A stretch of 64,000 nucleotides of DNA. Origin: FEN-1350 sp964643355 (GTDB lineage Bacteria; Planctomycetota; Phycisphaerae; Sedimentisphaerales; Anaerohalosphaeraceae). The stretch spans positions 34,789-98,788 of the forward strand of contig CAZXPW010000011.1 of assembly GCA_964643355.1 (NCBI GenBank). Reading direction: 5' to 3'. Below are positions 52,426 to 62,400 of the stretch, in pieces. Every line of letters begins with the position of its first letter. Within the stretch, counting starts at the first letter, position 1. The notes under the pieces are model-generated. The model had not been told where the DNA came from, did not search any database, and worked only from the letters and a program-made list of their open reading frames with translations. Position numbers and translations under genes: made by a program.

Positions 52426-53631
52426 ATGCAGAAGATCCCCAATGTCATTTTGCTTGTCGATTCGGGAAGAGCTTTCGGAAGGTCCATGATCAGCGGGATA
52501 ACAAAATATATTCAAGTCTATGGGCCCTGGGTCTTTTTCCCGGAAATCTCGTACTATCGAATGATTCATTCCAAATCGGGTAGTTCGGCGTATAGCGCTC
52601 AAGGGAAATGGGAATTGCATCGATTGCTTCGCAGCGGGAAAATTCATGGGATTCTGGCGGATATTCCAGATTCGATGACTGCCCGTAAATTGATTCCAAA
52701 AGGATTTCCCGCGGTATTGATTCCCGGTTGCGAACTGATCCACGATTATCCAAGCTTGACTTGCCAGGCCGAACAAGCCGGCACTTTGGCGGCCGAGTAT
52801 TTCCTGGATCTGGGTTTCCGGCACTTTGGTTTTTGCGGGTATCAACGAAGCGTTTGGTCCCGGATGCGACTGGAATCTTTCCGCCGCCGTCTGGATGAAG
52901 CCGGGCATCTCGTTCATGTACATTGTCAGGCCAAAAGCCCCGGCAAACGGTTTTGGGAACAGGAATTGGACGAAATCCTGTCTTGGCTGCAATCCATTCC
53001 CAAACCTTTAGCTTTATGGGCTTTCAATGACGATTTTGCGTCGATTGTCGTAGAGGCGTGCCGAATGTTGGATCTCACGGTGCCGGACGAAGTGGCCGTC
53101 CTGGGAGCGGACAACGATGAAATGATATGCGATCTCTGCAATCCCCCATTGTCCAGTATCGCGCTCAATCATGAGCAAGTCGGATACCAAATGGCGGAGC
53201 TTCTGCATCAGCAAATCAAAGGGCATCCTTTAAAACAGACGACGATTGATCTACGGGCCACGCATGTCGTCAGCCGCCAATCGACGAGTATTCAGGCAAC
53301 GCAGGATCCTGAAGTGGCGCGGGCCCTTCGTTTCATTCGGGAACATTCGAGTCGCCCCCTCCAAGTGGATGATGTTCTCAGGGTCGTAACGATATCCCGC
53401 CGCAGTTTATACAATCGCTTTCGGCAGGTCGTGGGCCGTTCCATCCATGCCGAGATTCGGAAAAGCCGAATTGACCTGATTGCCAAGGCCCTGGTGACGA
53501 CGGATGATCGCATCACTCAAATCGCGGCGAAATTCGGATTCGACAACCCGAACCACTTCGCCCGCTATTTCCACAGCGTAAAGAAGGTAACTCCTCAGCA
53601 ATTTCGCAAGATATACAGCTCCCCCAAATAA
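52426..53631 (+). CDS. XylR-type transcriptional regulator (LacI-like sensor plus AraC DNA-binding domain)
   Basis: 401 residues from the ATG at 52426 (MQKIPNVILLVDSGRAFGRS); the ATG at 52414 or a TTG at 52393 are alternatives. Residues about 1-275 are a periplasmic-binding-protein-like sugar sensor (EQAGTLAAEYFLDLGFRHFG, VAVLGADNDEMICDLCNPPL, SSIALNHEQVGYQMAELLHQ). Residues about 295-400 hold two helix-turn-helix units of the AraC family (VDDVLRVVTISRRSLYNRFR, TQIAAKFGFDNPNHFARYFH). The layout matches E. coli XylR. It is followed at once by a phased direct repeat and promoter, its probable target. Confidence 0.9.
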   Translation: MQKIPNVILLVDSGRAFGRSMISGITKYIQVYGPWVFFPEISYYRMIHSKSGSSAYSAQGKWELHRLLRSGKIHGILADIPDSMTARKLIPKGFPAVLIPGCELIHDYPSLTCQAEQAGTLAAEYFLDLGFRHFGFCGYQRSVWSRMRLESFRRRLDEAGHLVHVHCQAKSPGKRFWEQELDEILSWLQSIPKPLALWAFNDDFASIVVEACRMLDLTVPDEVAVLGADNDEMICDLCNPPLSSIALNHEQVGYQMAELLHQQIKGHPLKQTTIDLRATHVVSRQSTSIQATQDPEVARALRFIREHSSRPLQVDDVLRVVTISRRSLYNRFRQVVGRSIHAEIRKSRIDLIAKALVTTDDRITQIAAKFGFDNPNHFARYFHSVKKVTPQQFRKIYSSPK

Positions 53632-53686
53632 GACCCTGTCCTGCGTCATTGTTGGGGAAATCGGAGGAAATCCGCCAATCGCGAGA

Positions 53687-53720
53687 TTGCACGAAATGGT
53701 GATATTTTTGCACGCAATGG
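53687..53720 (+). promoter_or_regulatory. Tandem 13-bp operator, probable AraC/XylR-type activator site
   Basis: TTGCACGAAATGG (53687-53699) and TTGCACGCAATGG (53708-53720) differ in one base and begin exactly 21 bp apart, two helical turns. The second copy ends 2 bp before the -35 of a good promoter. AraC-family dimers bind such same-orientation half sites and activate from this position. The regulator gene ends only 55 bp upstream. Confidence 0.7.
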
Positions 53721-53722
53721 CG

Positions 53723-53751
53723 TTGATACATTTTCCATACCACTGTAGAAT
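53723..53751 (+). promoter_or_regulatory. Promoter of the pseudopilin/lectin locus
   Basis: TTGATA (53723-53728), 17 bp and TAGAAT (53746-53751), each 5 of 6 to consensus. It abuts the tandem operator. Predicted start near 53758, giving a leader of about 150 nt before the pseudopilin ATG. Nothing else was seen in the 277-bp gap. Confidence 0.7.
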
Positions 53752-53908
53752 AATACTTGGTCACGAGTATTCACAGGGGACAGTCCTTGTTGGTCCCGCG
53801 AAGAATTTCTCATTGTGGATGGGAAGAACAAGAGGGCCGGGCAATCTTATGCCGTCGATTACGCCAATCCCGAATGGAACACGAAATCCGGGAAGAGGAG
53901 ATGCGAGC

Positions 53909-54715
53909 ATGCGCCAGAAGGCGTTTACGCTGATCGAATTGCTGGTGGTCATCGCTATCATTGCCATTCTGCTGGCGGTGTTGATCCCGGCCCTGGAAAT
54001 TGCCAAGCAGCAGGCCTCAGGGGCGATTTGTTTAACAAATCTGAGCGGATTGTCGAAAGGGTGGACCCTGTACGCCGAGGACAATAACGGCAGGATCGTC
54101 GGGGGGGATACTCCCCGTCTTCCGCCGGGGACCAAGGATCTGTTCTATAACTGGGTACAGCTTGCCAATTCGGGAACGGCATCGGAAAAGTTGGAGAAGG
54201 AACGGGTGATCCAGATCGGCAAGTTGTTTCCCTATGTCGAATCGATCAAGGGCTATCATTGCCCGGGCGACAAACGGTACCTATCTCCCAGTAAAGATCC
54301 CGATTCTCTTGGACTGAAGATCGGGGCATACCGGTCCTATTCGATTGTGGGGGGGATGAACGGCGTCGCGGAAACCGGCGCGTGGCAGATCGTTCCGCAT
54401 GTGACGATGGCGACCTTGAAAAGCCCGGGCGACAAGTATGTGTTCGTGGAGGAGGCCGATGGCCGGGGTGATAACTGGGGTGCATGGGTCATCAATCCCA
54501 AGACGCATGAGTGGGTGGATCCGTTCGCCATCTGGCACAACGAGCGGAGCACGCTGGGATTCGGGGATGGGCACGCGGAAAAACACAAATGGATCGAACA
54601 AAGCACGATCGACATGTCCGAAAACCAAACCTTTTATCAGCAATTGTATGCCGGTGAAAAGGGCGAAGATCTGGCTTACATGGTTCGAGCGTATCCGTAC
54701 GCACGGCTTTTGTAA
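53909..54715 (+). CDS. Type II secretion pseudopilin-like protein
   Basis: 268 residues from the ATG at 53909 with AGAGGAG about 8 nt upstream. The prepilin peptidase site and hydrophobic helix are plain: QKAFTLIELLVVIAIIAILL, with cleavage before Phe and Glu at +5. The remainder is a globular domain (TLYAEDNNGRIVGGDTPRL, YHCPGDKRYLSPSKDPDSLG) ending with LGFGDGHAEKHKW, a DG-type tail of the H-X9-DG kind common in planctomycete pseudopilins. Such proteins are numerous per genome in this phylum, with unproven roles in secretion or surface binding. Likely induced by the adjacent XylR-type regulator. Confidence 0.85.
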   Translation: MRQKAFTLIELLVVIAIIAILLAVLIPALEIAKQQASGAICLTNLSGLSKGWTLYAEDNNGRIVGGDTPRLPPGTKDLFYNWVQLANSGTASEKLEKERVIQIGKLFPYVESIKGYHCPGDKRYLSPSKDPDSLGLKIGAYRSYSIVGGMNGVAETGAWQIVPHVTMATLKSPGDKYVFVEEADGRGDNWGAWVINPKTHEWVDPFAIWHNERSTLGFGDGHAEKHKWIEQSTIDMSENQTFYQQLYAGEKGEDLAYMVRAYPYARLL

Positions 54716-55054
54716 GATTTATCCGGCCTGAAGATTGCATCAGGAAAAAACGCAATCCGGCCGCAGCCGGTCTGCAGAAAAGGGTGATCGATTGGTTCGA
54801 TCAAGAAAATCGGTTTTCGGATAAGGAAAAACGATTTTTTAACAACAGAAGAGGAGTGGATGTCAGAGAATGGAAGAGGGTCACATCGCAATCGGGCTAT
54901 CGAAATCCATCTTGCCATTCACCGCATGCCGATCCGGTCCGACGGGACCGAAGGACCATCAGAAAGGAGAGTGGGGAAACAACCAGGACACTCAAGGGGA
55001 TGAGAAACCGAGGTAAGCCAAGTCTACAGATTGAAAAATCGAAAGGACAAGACC
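54716..55054. other. Intergenic region between pseudopilin and first lectin gene
   Basis: 339 bp. It has a 7-bp inverted repeat TGATCGA-ttggt-TCGATCA (54785-54803). There is no clear promoter, so the lectin gene may be read from the pseudopilin promoter. A 47-codon frame at 54860-55003 (MSENGRGSHRNRAI...) follows a good AGAGGAG, but its composition is not protein-like and I doubt it. Confidence 0.5.
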
Positions 55055-56920
55055 ATGATACGATTCAATTTGTTTTTTCTGTGCGTTTTTTGCTTCCTGT
55101 CGTCCGGGCAGGCGGCGACGGTCAATGTCTCCCAGGGGAAACCCGCTACGGCAAGCAGCGTGTGGGGCGGATCCAGTGCCAGCATGGCGGTGGATGGGAC
55201 TACCGCGTCGGGCTGGCCTATCTACCATTGCGGCGCCGGAGATTATAACCCCTGGTGGAAAGTGGATCTGGGGAAATTCGAACTGATCAAGAGCGTGGTG
55301 CTCTGGAATCGCGTGGATTGTTGTGCTACCCGTCTTCGTGACATTATCGTTGAAGTCCTCGATGAAAACGGGCACATCATCTATGCGTCCCAACTGCTTA
55401 ACCCGGGTGGTATAGAAGGTGGACCGGGGAGCTTGACCCTGACGCTGGATGGGGCCATCAGAGGCCAATTCGTTCGTGTTCGCCGGATCCCGTTCAGCAC
55501 CACCTCGGATGAAGGATATATATTGGCTCTGAATGAAGTCCAGGTCTTTGCGGACACGGAGGCGTCTTCCACAGCAGGTCGTCCGTCGCCCTTTTATGGA
55601 GAAACCGAGATACCGCTGAATGCCATCCTGGAATGGGATGCCAGTATGATTGTCAATCCCGAGAATGCCGCGGAATACATCCCCAATCCTAAGATTGTCG
55701 GACATATCCTCTATTTGAGCGACGGCTCGGTGAGCGATCCCAATCTGATTCTTCTGGAAGAGGTCGTAGCCGGTGGATCGCGGATCTCTTTTGGGCCCTT
55801 GGATCTGAAACGAGACGGGGTTTATTTCTGGAGGGTGGACGAGAAAATCTCCGATGTTAATGTCATTTCCGGTCCGGTCTGGACCTTCATGACGGTCAGT
55901 TCTGATCCTGGGATCGAGGCAAGTACGCCGCAGGATGTCGCGGTCAACGCCGGGGAAAATGCCGTGTTTACGGTTTCCGCGAAGAATCCGTTTACCGGCG
56001 ACGCGGCCGGTTTGAGTTATCAATGGTATAAAGTCGGCGCTTCCAACACAGCCGTCGGAACCGATTCTGAGACCTTGACCATTCCCGGAGCGCAGATTGC
56101 CGATGAAGGGAATTACTTCTGTCGGGTCACGATTCAGGCCAACAACAAGTCGAAGGATTCCCGTTCCGCTTCGCTGACCATCAAACGGATGTTGCATCAC
56201 TGGCCCTTTGATGGCGATGTGAAGGACATCGTGGGTGGTCGGGATGGCACGGCTGTGGGCGATCCGGATCTTTCGGTTGGGGGCGTTTCCGGGGGCTATG
56301 CCGTTGATTTAGACGCCGATGACGCTATCTACATTGGCGGCGCCGAGGAACTGCTGAATGTCTATTCCATCTCGGCTTGGGTGAGGCACCGAGGACTTCC
56401 CAACGATTTTCAATCGGTCCTGCATCAAGATGGATGGACGACCAATTCCCTGCACTGGCATTTGCGCAGCGACAAATCGTTCAGTTGGGGCGTCAATGGG
56501 GCCGGAGGCGACGGACGCACGGCGGCCAATGTGATTCCGGATGCGGATCGATGGTACCATCTGGTGTTGACGAATCAGGCCGGCCTTGTCCGTGCCTATG
56601 TGGATGGTCTCCTGATCCATCAGGCGATGCAGACCACTCCGGTTGCCTCCCGTCTGTTTCCGGGCACCTTCGGCGCCTGGAACAGCGGTGGATATAGCCG
56701 GTTTTTGGACGGGGCCATTGACGATGTCCGGATCTTCAATTACGCATTAAACACCATAGAAGTCGCCCTTTTGAATGCCGAGACGACCGGCAAACCGGTA
56801 TGCTTGACTCGGCCCGAGTTTGACCTGAACGGAGATTGCCGTGCGACTCTCGAGGACTTCGCCCTTCTGGCAGCCGTTTGGATGGATTGCAATCGAATTC
56901 CCACATCGTCGTGTAATTGA
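55055..56920 (+). CDS. Secreted F-type-lectin / FN3-like / Ig-like / LamG protein with dockerin-like C-terminus
   Basis: 621 residues from the ATG at 55055 (AAAGGA upstream), signal peptide to about residue 20. Domain 1 (about 22-170) is a discoidin fold with an F-type lectin signature: His58, then 27 residues, then RVDCCATR (86-93). A FN3-like part (PSPFYGETEIPLNAILEWDA, YFWRVDEK) and an Ig-like part (LSYQWYKVGASN, IADEGNYFCRV) follow. A LamG domain spans about 385-590 (WPFDGDVKDIVGGRDG, FLDGAIDDVRIFNYALNTIE). The dockerin-like end is FDLNGDCRATLEDFALLAAV. It probably binds fucosylated or similar polysaccharide outside the cell. No catalytic domain is seen. Confidence 0.85.
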   Translation: MIRFNLFFLCVFCFLSSGQAATVNVSQGKPATASSVWGGSSASMAVDGTTASGWPIYHCGAGDYNPWWKVDLGKFELIKSVVLWNRVDCCATRLRDIIVEVLDENGHIIYASQLLNPGGIEGGPGSLTLTLDGAIRGQFVRVRRIPFSTTSDEGYILALNEVQVFADTEASSTAGRPSPFYGETEIPLNAILEWDASMIVNPENAAEYIPNPKIVGHILYLSDGSVSDPNLILLEEVVAGGSRISFGPLDLKRDGVYFWRVDEKISDVNVISGPVWTFMTVSSDPGIEASTPQDVAVNAGENAVFTVSAKNPFTGDAAGLSYQWYKVGASNTAVGTDSETLTIPGAQIADEGNYFCRVTIQANNKSKDSRSASLTIKRMLHHWPFDGDVKDIVGGRDGTAVGDPDLSVGGVSGGYAVDLDADDAIYIGGAEELLNVYSISAWVRHRGLPNDFQSVLHQDGWTTNSLHWHLRSDKSFSWGVNGAGGDGRTAANVIPDADRWYHLVLTNQAGLVRAYVDGLLIHQAMQTTPVASRLFPGTFGAWNSGGYSRFLDGAIDDVRIFNYALNTIEVALLNAETTGKPVCLTRPEFDLNGDCRATLEDFALLAAVWMDCNRIPTSSCN

Positions 56921-56970
56921 TTCCGTTACCATTTCGATTACTGAAAGCGATTTCAGGAAAGGATAATAAG

Positions 56971-59328
56971 ATGAAAAAATTATTGATTCCAACATGCCTG
57001 ATTCTGTTCTGTGTTTTTCTTGCCGATCAGGCCTGTGCTTATGAGCTGGTTTTGGAAAACTATGCTCTGGGGAAAGCGGTTTCGACGAGCGGCGATGGAT
57101 ACGGCTGGATTCGTCAGCGGCTGGTCGATAACAATGCCGGCCTCGGTTGGCACAGTTCCAGCGCTTCCAAATCGAACTGGGCGGAGGTCGATCTGGGACA
57201 GCCCCGGGATTTTACACGGATTGAGATCTGGAATCGAACGGATTGTTGCTGGACACGAATCAACGGAGTGTATGTTCTTGCTCTCGACAACGACCGCAAT
57301 GTCGTATTCCAAAGCGCTCCCATCAACGATGTCACGGATGGTAACAGAAGGCCCGTCATTCAGTTTGATAATGCGGGGAGCGGTTTAACGGGGGTTCGAT
57401 ATCTTCGGCTGGAACGAACCAATGACGAGTGGTTCAATATTATGGAGCTAAGAGCTCTTAAAACGAGAAATGTGGCCTACCTTCCCAACGATTCCAATCT
57501 GACTCAATACGGAGCCGTTGCGGAACAAAGTACGAATTACTCCGCAACTAACTACCTGGCGAGCTTTGCCATCGATGGAGATTTGACAAATTTCTCGCAC
57601 ACAACGGAAACGACTCCGGACAACTGGTGGAAACTGACCCTGGTCAAAGAGTTCTACATCAGCAAGATCGTGGTGTACAATCGTACGAGTTGCTGTGGAA
57701 ACCGTCTCATCAACCAGGTGCTGACAGTATCCAATGACAAAGGGGAAGTGCTGTTCATGCACAAGTTCGCCCCCGAGGATGGAGTCGCGACGGGTTCCGT
57801 CCATACCTTTGATATGCCCGTGGCCATGTATGGCCGCGTGGTGAAGATCGGCTTGGAAAACGGTGAAGCAAATGGCCAACCGATTACCGATACCAGTCCG
57901 GCAAACTTTACGGTTTCATTGGCGGAGGTACAAGTTTTCGGCGGCGATTACATGGGGGCATGGTCTCCTGTCCCCGCCAACGGCGCCGTGGAAGTGGATC
58001 CAATGCAGGTTCTCAGTTGGAAGCCGGGCGAAGATCCCAATGGGATAGTCCCAGGTACAACCGGATACCGGTTGTATTTCAGCTCGGATAAAGCGGCGGT
58101 AGATGAACGCGCGGCCAGTGCCGCGCAGGGCGGCCTGATTTCGGTGGGAAGCGAAAGTTTCGACCCAGATTTGACCAGGGATACAAAATATTTTTGGGCT
58201 GTGGACCAGAGACTGCAGGACGACCCCAACACAATTCCGGGTGTCACATGGAGCTTTACGACCCAGCTTACCCTGCCGGTTATTGAATCTCAACCGACGG
58301 GGGTTGTGACAATTGCCGGCGGCTATGCCAAATTTACGGTTTCGGCTTACGATCCCCTCGATGGCGAATTGACCTATGCCTGGCGAAAAGTCGGCAGCGC
58401 GACGGTTCTATCGACAACGGATACATTGGAATTAATGGATGTCACGATTGCCGATGAAGGTCAGTATCTCTGCGATGTCATGAACATCAACAAGACCCAA
58501 ACCAATCCCGCGGACCTGAAGATCGCCAAGCCCGTGGTCCGGTGGAAATTTGATGAAACGGCCGGTAAGATGGCATCCGACAGTTCCGGCAATGGTATTA
58601 ACGGCACCCTTGGAGACGGATTTACCGATAACGAATGGATTGCTGAGGGCGGAAGAACCAGCCAATCAGGGGATAATGCGATCTTCTTCCCCGGCAAGGC
58701 CAGTGCAACCATTACGGCCCTGAATGTGGATCTGGCAACCAAACCCGTCAACAACATCTTTCTGGGAGCATCGTCCTGGACGATCAATCTCTGGGTGAAG
58801 ATTTCATCCACAAACCGCATCAGCATGATCGGGGGATTCGGCGATAATCTATTTATCGATGGCAGCGGTCTCAATGACAGGTATTTCAATACCTGGAATG
58901 GGACGATCGAATTCAACTTTGGTGAAGATGGTTTCTGGGAGATCCCATTCAACGCTGGACAATGGCAGATGTTGACATTGACCTATGATAGTGGATCCGA
59001 CACCCTGACCTACTACCGGGACCGTGTGGCCATCGCGACCAAGACTGCATCTCTGATTGATGTTACCGAGAACTCAGTGAAGTTGGGTATCGGCGCCGTT
59101 GCATGGGCTGATACTCAAGTTCCCCTGGAAGGAATGATTGATGACTTCAGTATCTGGGATGAGGCATTGGGACCCCTTGAACTGGAAATGCTTGAAAAGG
59201 GGTACGGGTGTCTGGCGGCCCTTCCGGGCGATTTGAATGGGGACTGCCGCGTCAATATTGATGATTTGATCAAAGCATCTTCCAGTTGGATGGATTGTGG
59301 ATTGATTCCAGCTTCCAGTTGTCCATAG
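56971..59328 (+). CDS. Secreted protein with two F-type-lectin domains, FN3-like, Ig-like, LamG and dockerin-like parts
   Basis: 785 residues from the ATG at 56971 with AGGAAAGGA upstream, 50 bp after the previous gene. Signal peptide to about residue 23 (FLADQACA). Two lectin domains: His61 with RTDCCWTR at 89-96, and a second HX27R site with RTSCCGNR, where Asp is Ser. The FN3-like part (WSPVPANGAVEVDPMQVLSW, KYFWAVDQ), Ig-like part (LTYAWRKVGSATVL, IADEGQYLCDV) and LamG part (WKFDETAGKMASDSSGNGIN, LEGMIDDFSIWDEALGPLEL) follow. It ends GDLNGDCRVNIDDLIKASSS. It is a paralogue of the previous protein with one more lectin domain; the pair is probably co-transcribed. Confidence 0.85.
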   Translation: MKKLLIPTCLILFCVFLADQACAYELVLENYALGKAVSTSGDGYGWIRQRLVDNNAGLGWHSSSASKSNWAEVDLGQPRDFTRIEIWNRTDCCWTRINGVYVLALDNDRNVVFQSAPINDVTDGNRRPVIQFDNAGSGLTGVRYLRLERTNDEWFNIMELRALKTRNVAYLPNDSNLTQYGAVAEQSTNYSATNYLASFAIDGDLTNFSHTTETTPDNWWKLTLVKEFYISKIVVYNRTSCCGNRLINQVLTVSNDKGEVLFMHKFAPEDGVATGSVHTFDMPVAMYGRVVKIGLENGEANGQPITDTSPANFTVSLAEVQVFGGDYMGAWSPVPANGAVEVDPMQVLSWKPGEDPNGIVPGTTGYRLYFSSDKAAVDERAASAAQGGLISVGSESFDPDLTRDTKYFWAVDQRLQDDPNTIPGVTWSFTTQLTLPVIESQPTGVVTIAGGYAKFTVSAYDPLDGELTYAWRKVGSATVLSTTDTLELMDVTIADEGQYLCDVMNINKTQTNPADLKIAKPVVRWKFDETAGKMASDSSGNGINGTLGDGFTDNEWIAEGGRTSQSGDNAIFFPGKASATITALNVDLATKPVNNIFLGASSWTINLWVKISSTNRISMIGGFGDNLFIDGSGLNDRYFNTWNGTIEFNFGEDGFWEIPFNAGQWQMLTLTYDSGSDTLTYYRDRVAIATKTASLIDVTENSVKLGIGAVAWADTQVPLEGMIDDFSIWDEALGPLELEMLEKGYGCLAALPGDLNGDCRVNIDDLIKASSSWMDCGLIPASSCP

Positions 59329-59387
59329 GATGAATAGGACTGACTCAATTGTCAGCGGTCGGAGTCCGCATGATTTGTGTTCAAACA

Positions 59388-59419
59388 ATGGGGCCTGTGC
59401 CAAAGAGCACGGGCCCCAT
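59388..59419 (+). terminator. Hairpin terminator after the second lectin gene
   Basis: ATGGGGCCTGTGC, a 6-nt loop and GCACGGGCCCCAT form a 13-bp stem with a single G-T pair, then TTT. It lies in the 117-bp gap before the CotH-type gene, which then needs its own promoter or read-through. I see no clear promoter in the remaining gap. Confidence 0.65.
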
Positions 59420-59445
59420 TTAGCCAAGGCAGGAAGATTCAATTC

Positions 59446-62400
59446 ATGAATGCCGGATGGATGTCAAGAATTTGTATCAGTGGGGTTGTGGCGGTAATCC
59501 TGTCGGGTTCCGGGATCAGAGGGGCTTGTCCGGAGGGTGACTTGAACAAAGATTGTACCGTCAACATGGAGGATTATGCAATTCTGGCCCGGTACTGGAT
59601 GGAACTGGATGGCCCGGGCGATATCGACGGCACCGAGGGAATCAATTTGAACGACCTTCAGGTGCTTGCGAATCATTGGCTCATCCGAGAAAACCATGCC
59701 GTGATCAGCGAGGTTCTGGTATCGAATCACGATTCGCTTCTGGACGAAGATGGGGACAGTTCCGACTGGATTGAGATCTATAATCCCACGCGTGCGGAAA
59801 TCGTACTTGACGGGTGGTATCTGACCGATGAAAAAGACAATCTGAAAAAATGGAAACTGCCGTTCATTCGGCTTCAGGCGGGCGAGTTTCAGACCGTGTT
59901 CGCATCCGGGAAGGATCGAAGAATCCCCGGAGGTAATCTGCATACGAACTTCAATTTGAGTGGCGGAGATGAGTATCTCGCATTGGTCAAAGACGATGGG
60001 AGAACTGTCATCGATTCCTATGATTTGGATCGGTACGAGCAACGCACGGATGTCAGTTTCGGAATCACTCAGAAGTCCCAATCCTATCCCTTGGTGTCTC
60101 GTGGTTCCCCGTGCAAGGTTCTTGTTCCCTCTGCAGCCGACGATATAAGGATCGGCTCGTCTTGGACCGGTGCCAGCGAACCGTTCGGCGACCCTGACTG
60201 GCAAAATGGTTCTTTGGGTGTCGGTTATGGAATGGTGATTGGCCCGATCAGCACCTTCAACGAGAATGTGGCACTGGGAAAACCCGCGATCCAGTCGTCG
60301 GAATGGGGTGGATTTCCGGCCTCATATGCAACCGACGACAATCTGGGCAATTTCTCCCATACTGCCACCGGGGATTTTGCACCCTGGTGGGAACTGGATC
60401 TCCAGGGATCTTATTTCATTAACCGCATTGTCTTGCACAATCGAAACAATTGCTGCCCCGAACGCTTATACAATATCATTGTCGAGATTTTCGACAGGGA
60501 TGGAAAACTGGAGTATCTGTCTCCGATCCTGAATGAAACACCCGAAGGCGGCACTCCGGTTGATCCGGGTGAATTCCTGACCGTCGATTTGAGCGGCCTT
60601 CCGACGGGAGGGGTCACGGGACAACGAGTCCGTGTCAGCAAGACACCGATCAGCAGCGGAGGGGCGCGGGAATACCTGACCCTGGCCGAAGTCCAGGTAT
60701 TTGTGACCCGGACTGAGACGACATACCCGAATATTGCCCTTGGCAAACCGGCGACGCAATCCTCGGAGTGGGATGGATATCCCGCATCATTCGGCACGGA
60801 TGGTATTCTTTCCAATTTTACGCATACGGCAACGGGTGATCTTGCCCCGTGGTGGAAATTGGATTTGCAGGACTCCTTTTTTATCAATCGTATCGTTCTC
60901 CACAATCGCGATGATTGCTGCCAGAATCGTCTGTATAATATTGTCGTCGAGATTTTTGATGACGGTGGCAAACTGGTTTTTATGTCCCCGGTCCTGAATG
61001 AAACGGACGAGGGAAGTACTCCGTTGAATCCGGGGGAATTCATTACGGTGGATCTGAGAACCCTTCCGGATGGAGGATTGATCGGACGGCGGATCCATGT
61101 CAGCAAAGGGGTAATCAATAGTGGGGGACAACAGGAATATCTCTCGCTGGGCGAGGTTCAGGTATTCGGCGCGAAAACCTACCGGGACAGCATCGGTTCA
61201 AACATTGAAACGGATATGAAAGGACTCAATTCGTCCTGTTATATCCGGGTCAGCTTTGATTCGGATGATTCGGAGAATTACGATAAAGTTGTCCTGCGAA
61301 TAAAGTACGATGACGGATTTATCGCCTATCTGAATGGAACTCGATTTGCATCCTCGAATACTTCTGCGGGATCCCCTGGGTATCATGCACAGGCCGATTC
61401 GGTTCATTCGGGACTGGATTATGAGGAATTTTCGGTCCCCTTGTCCCTCTTGCGCAAGGGGCGAAACCTGCTGGCCATTCACGGTCTCAACCGGGAAGCG
61501 AATGATACGAACTTTTTGATCCTGCCGGAAATGGTCGCATATAGGGTCGGTCTATCCGGAACCGGTTATTTTATCCATCCCACCCCGGGTGCACTGAATG
61601 GACCGAGTGTTGCCGGATTCGTGGCCGATACTCATTTCGACATGGATCGCGGATTGTACGATGCACCTTTCGATGTTCACATCACAACCGATACCCCTAA
61701 TTCAACCATCGTATTTACGACCAATGGTAGTGAACCAACCCTGACGAACGGAACGCAAATCTCGGCATCCGATGGTCAATCGTCGCCCCTCGCAACCATC
61801 CGTGTGGCCAGGACGACCGTGCTTCGGGCCAAGGCTTTCAAAGAAGGGTACGAGCCCTCCGATACGGATACGCAGACCTATATCTTTCTGGATGATGTAA
61901 TTGCATCCGCGAAAATGAACAGTTCAATCACACAGGATCCACGATATGCGCCGAATATCAAAGCCGGTCTTCGGGATCTTTGGACAATATCGTTGGTATC
62001 GGACCAAATTGTGAATGATTCAAATCCGGTCAAGTCTTCGGTCGAGCTGATCCGGCCGGATGGCGTGAAAGGATTCCAGGAGGATGTTGGGGTGCGCTAT
62101 TTCGGCGGCGCATATACCTACTTCGATAAAAAGAACTTCCGTCTGTATTTCAAGAGCGAATTCGGATCGCCCCACTTGCGATATCCGTTGTTTTCGGATC
62201 ATGAGCGGGGCATACCCGCCGTCGATGTTTTCGATCAACTCGAATTGCGGTCCGGTTCCCACGACATGTCCCTGCGCGGCTTTATGATGTCCAATACCTT
62301 TACCGACGACACGCTGCTGGATATGGGCAATCTCAATCCGCACGGGCAATTCGTCCACTTGTACTGGAACGGAAACTACTGGGGAATCTATCATCTTCGG

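Noticed and set aside
54784..55248. 154-codon frame running into the first lectin gene
   Set aside because: It overlaps the signal peptide and lectin domain in another frame and has Arg/Ser-rich shadow composition.
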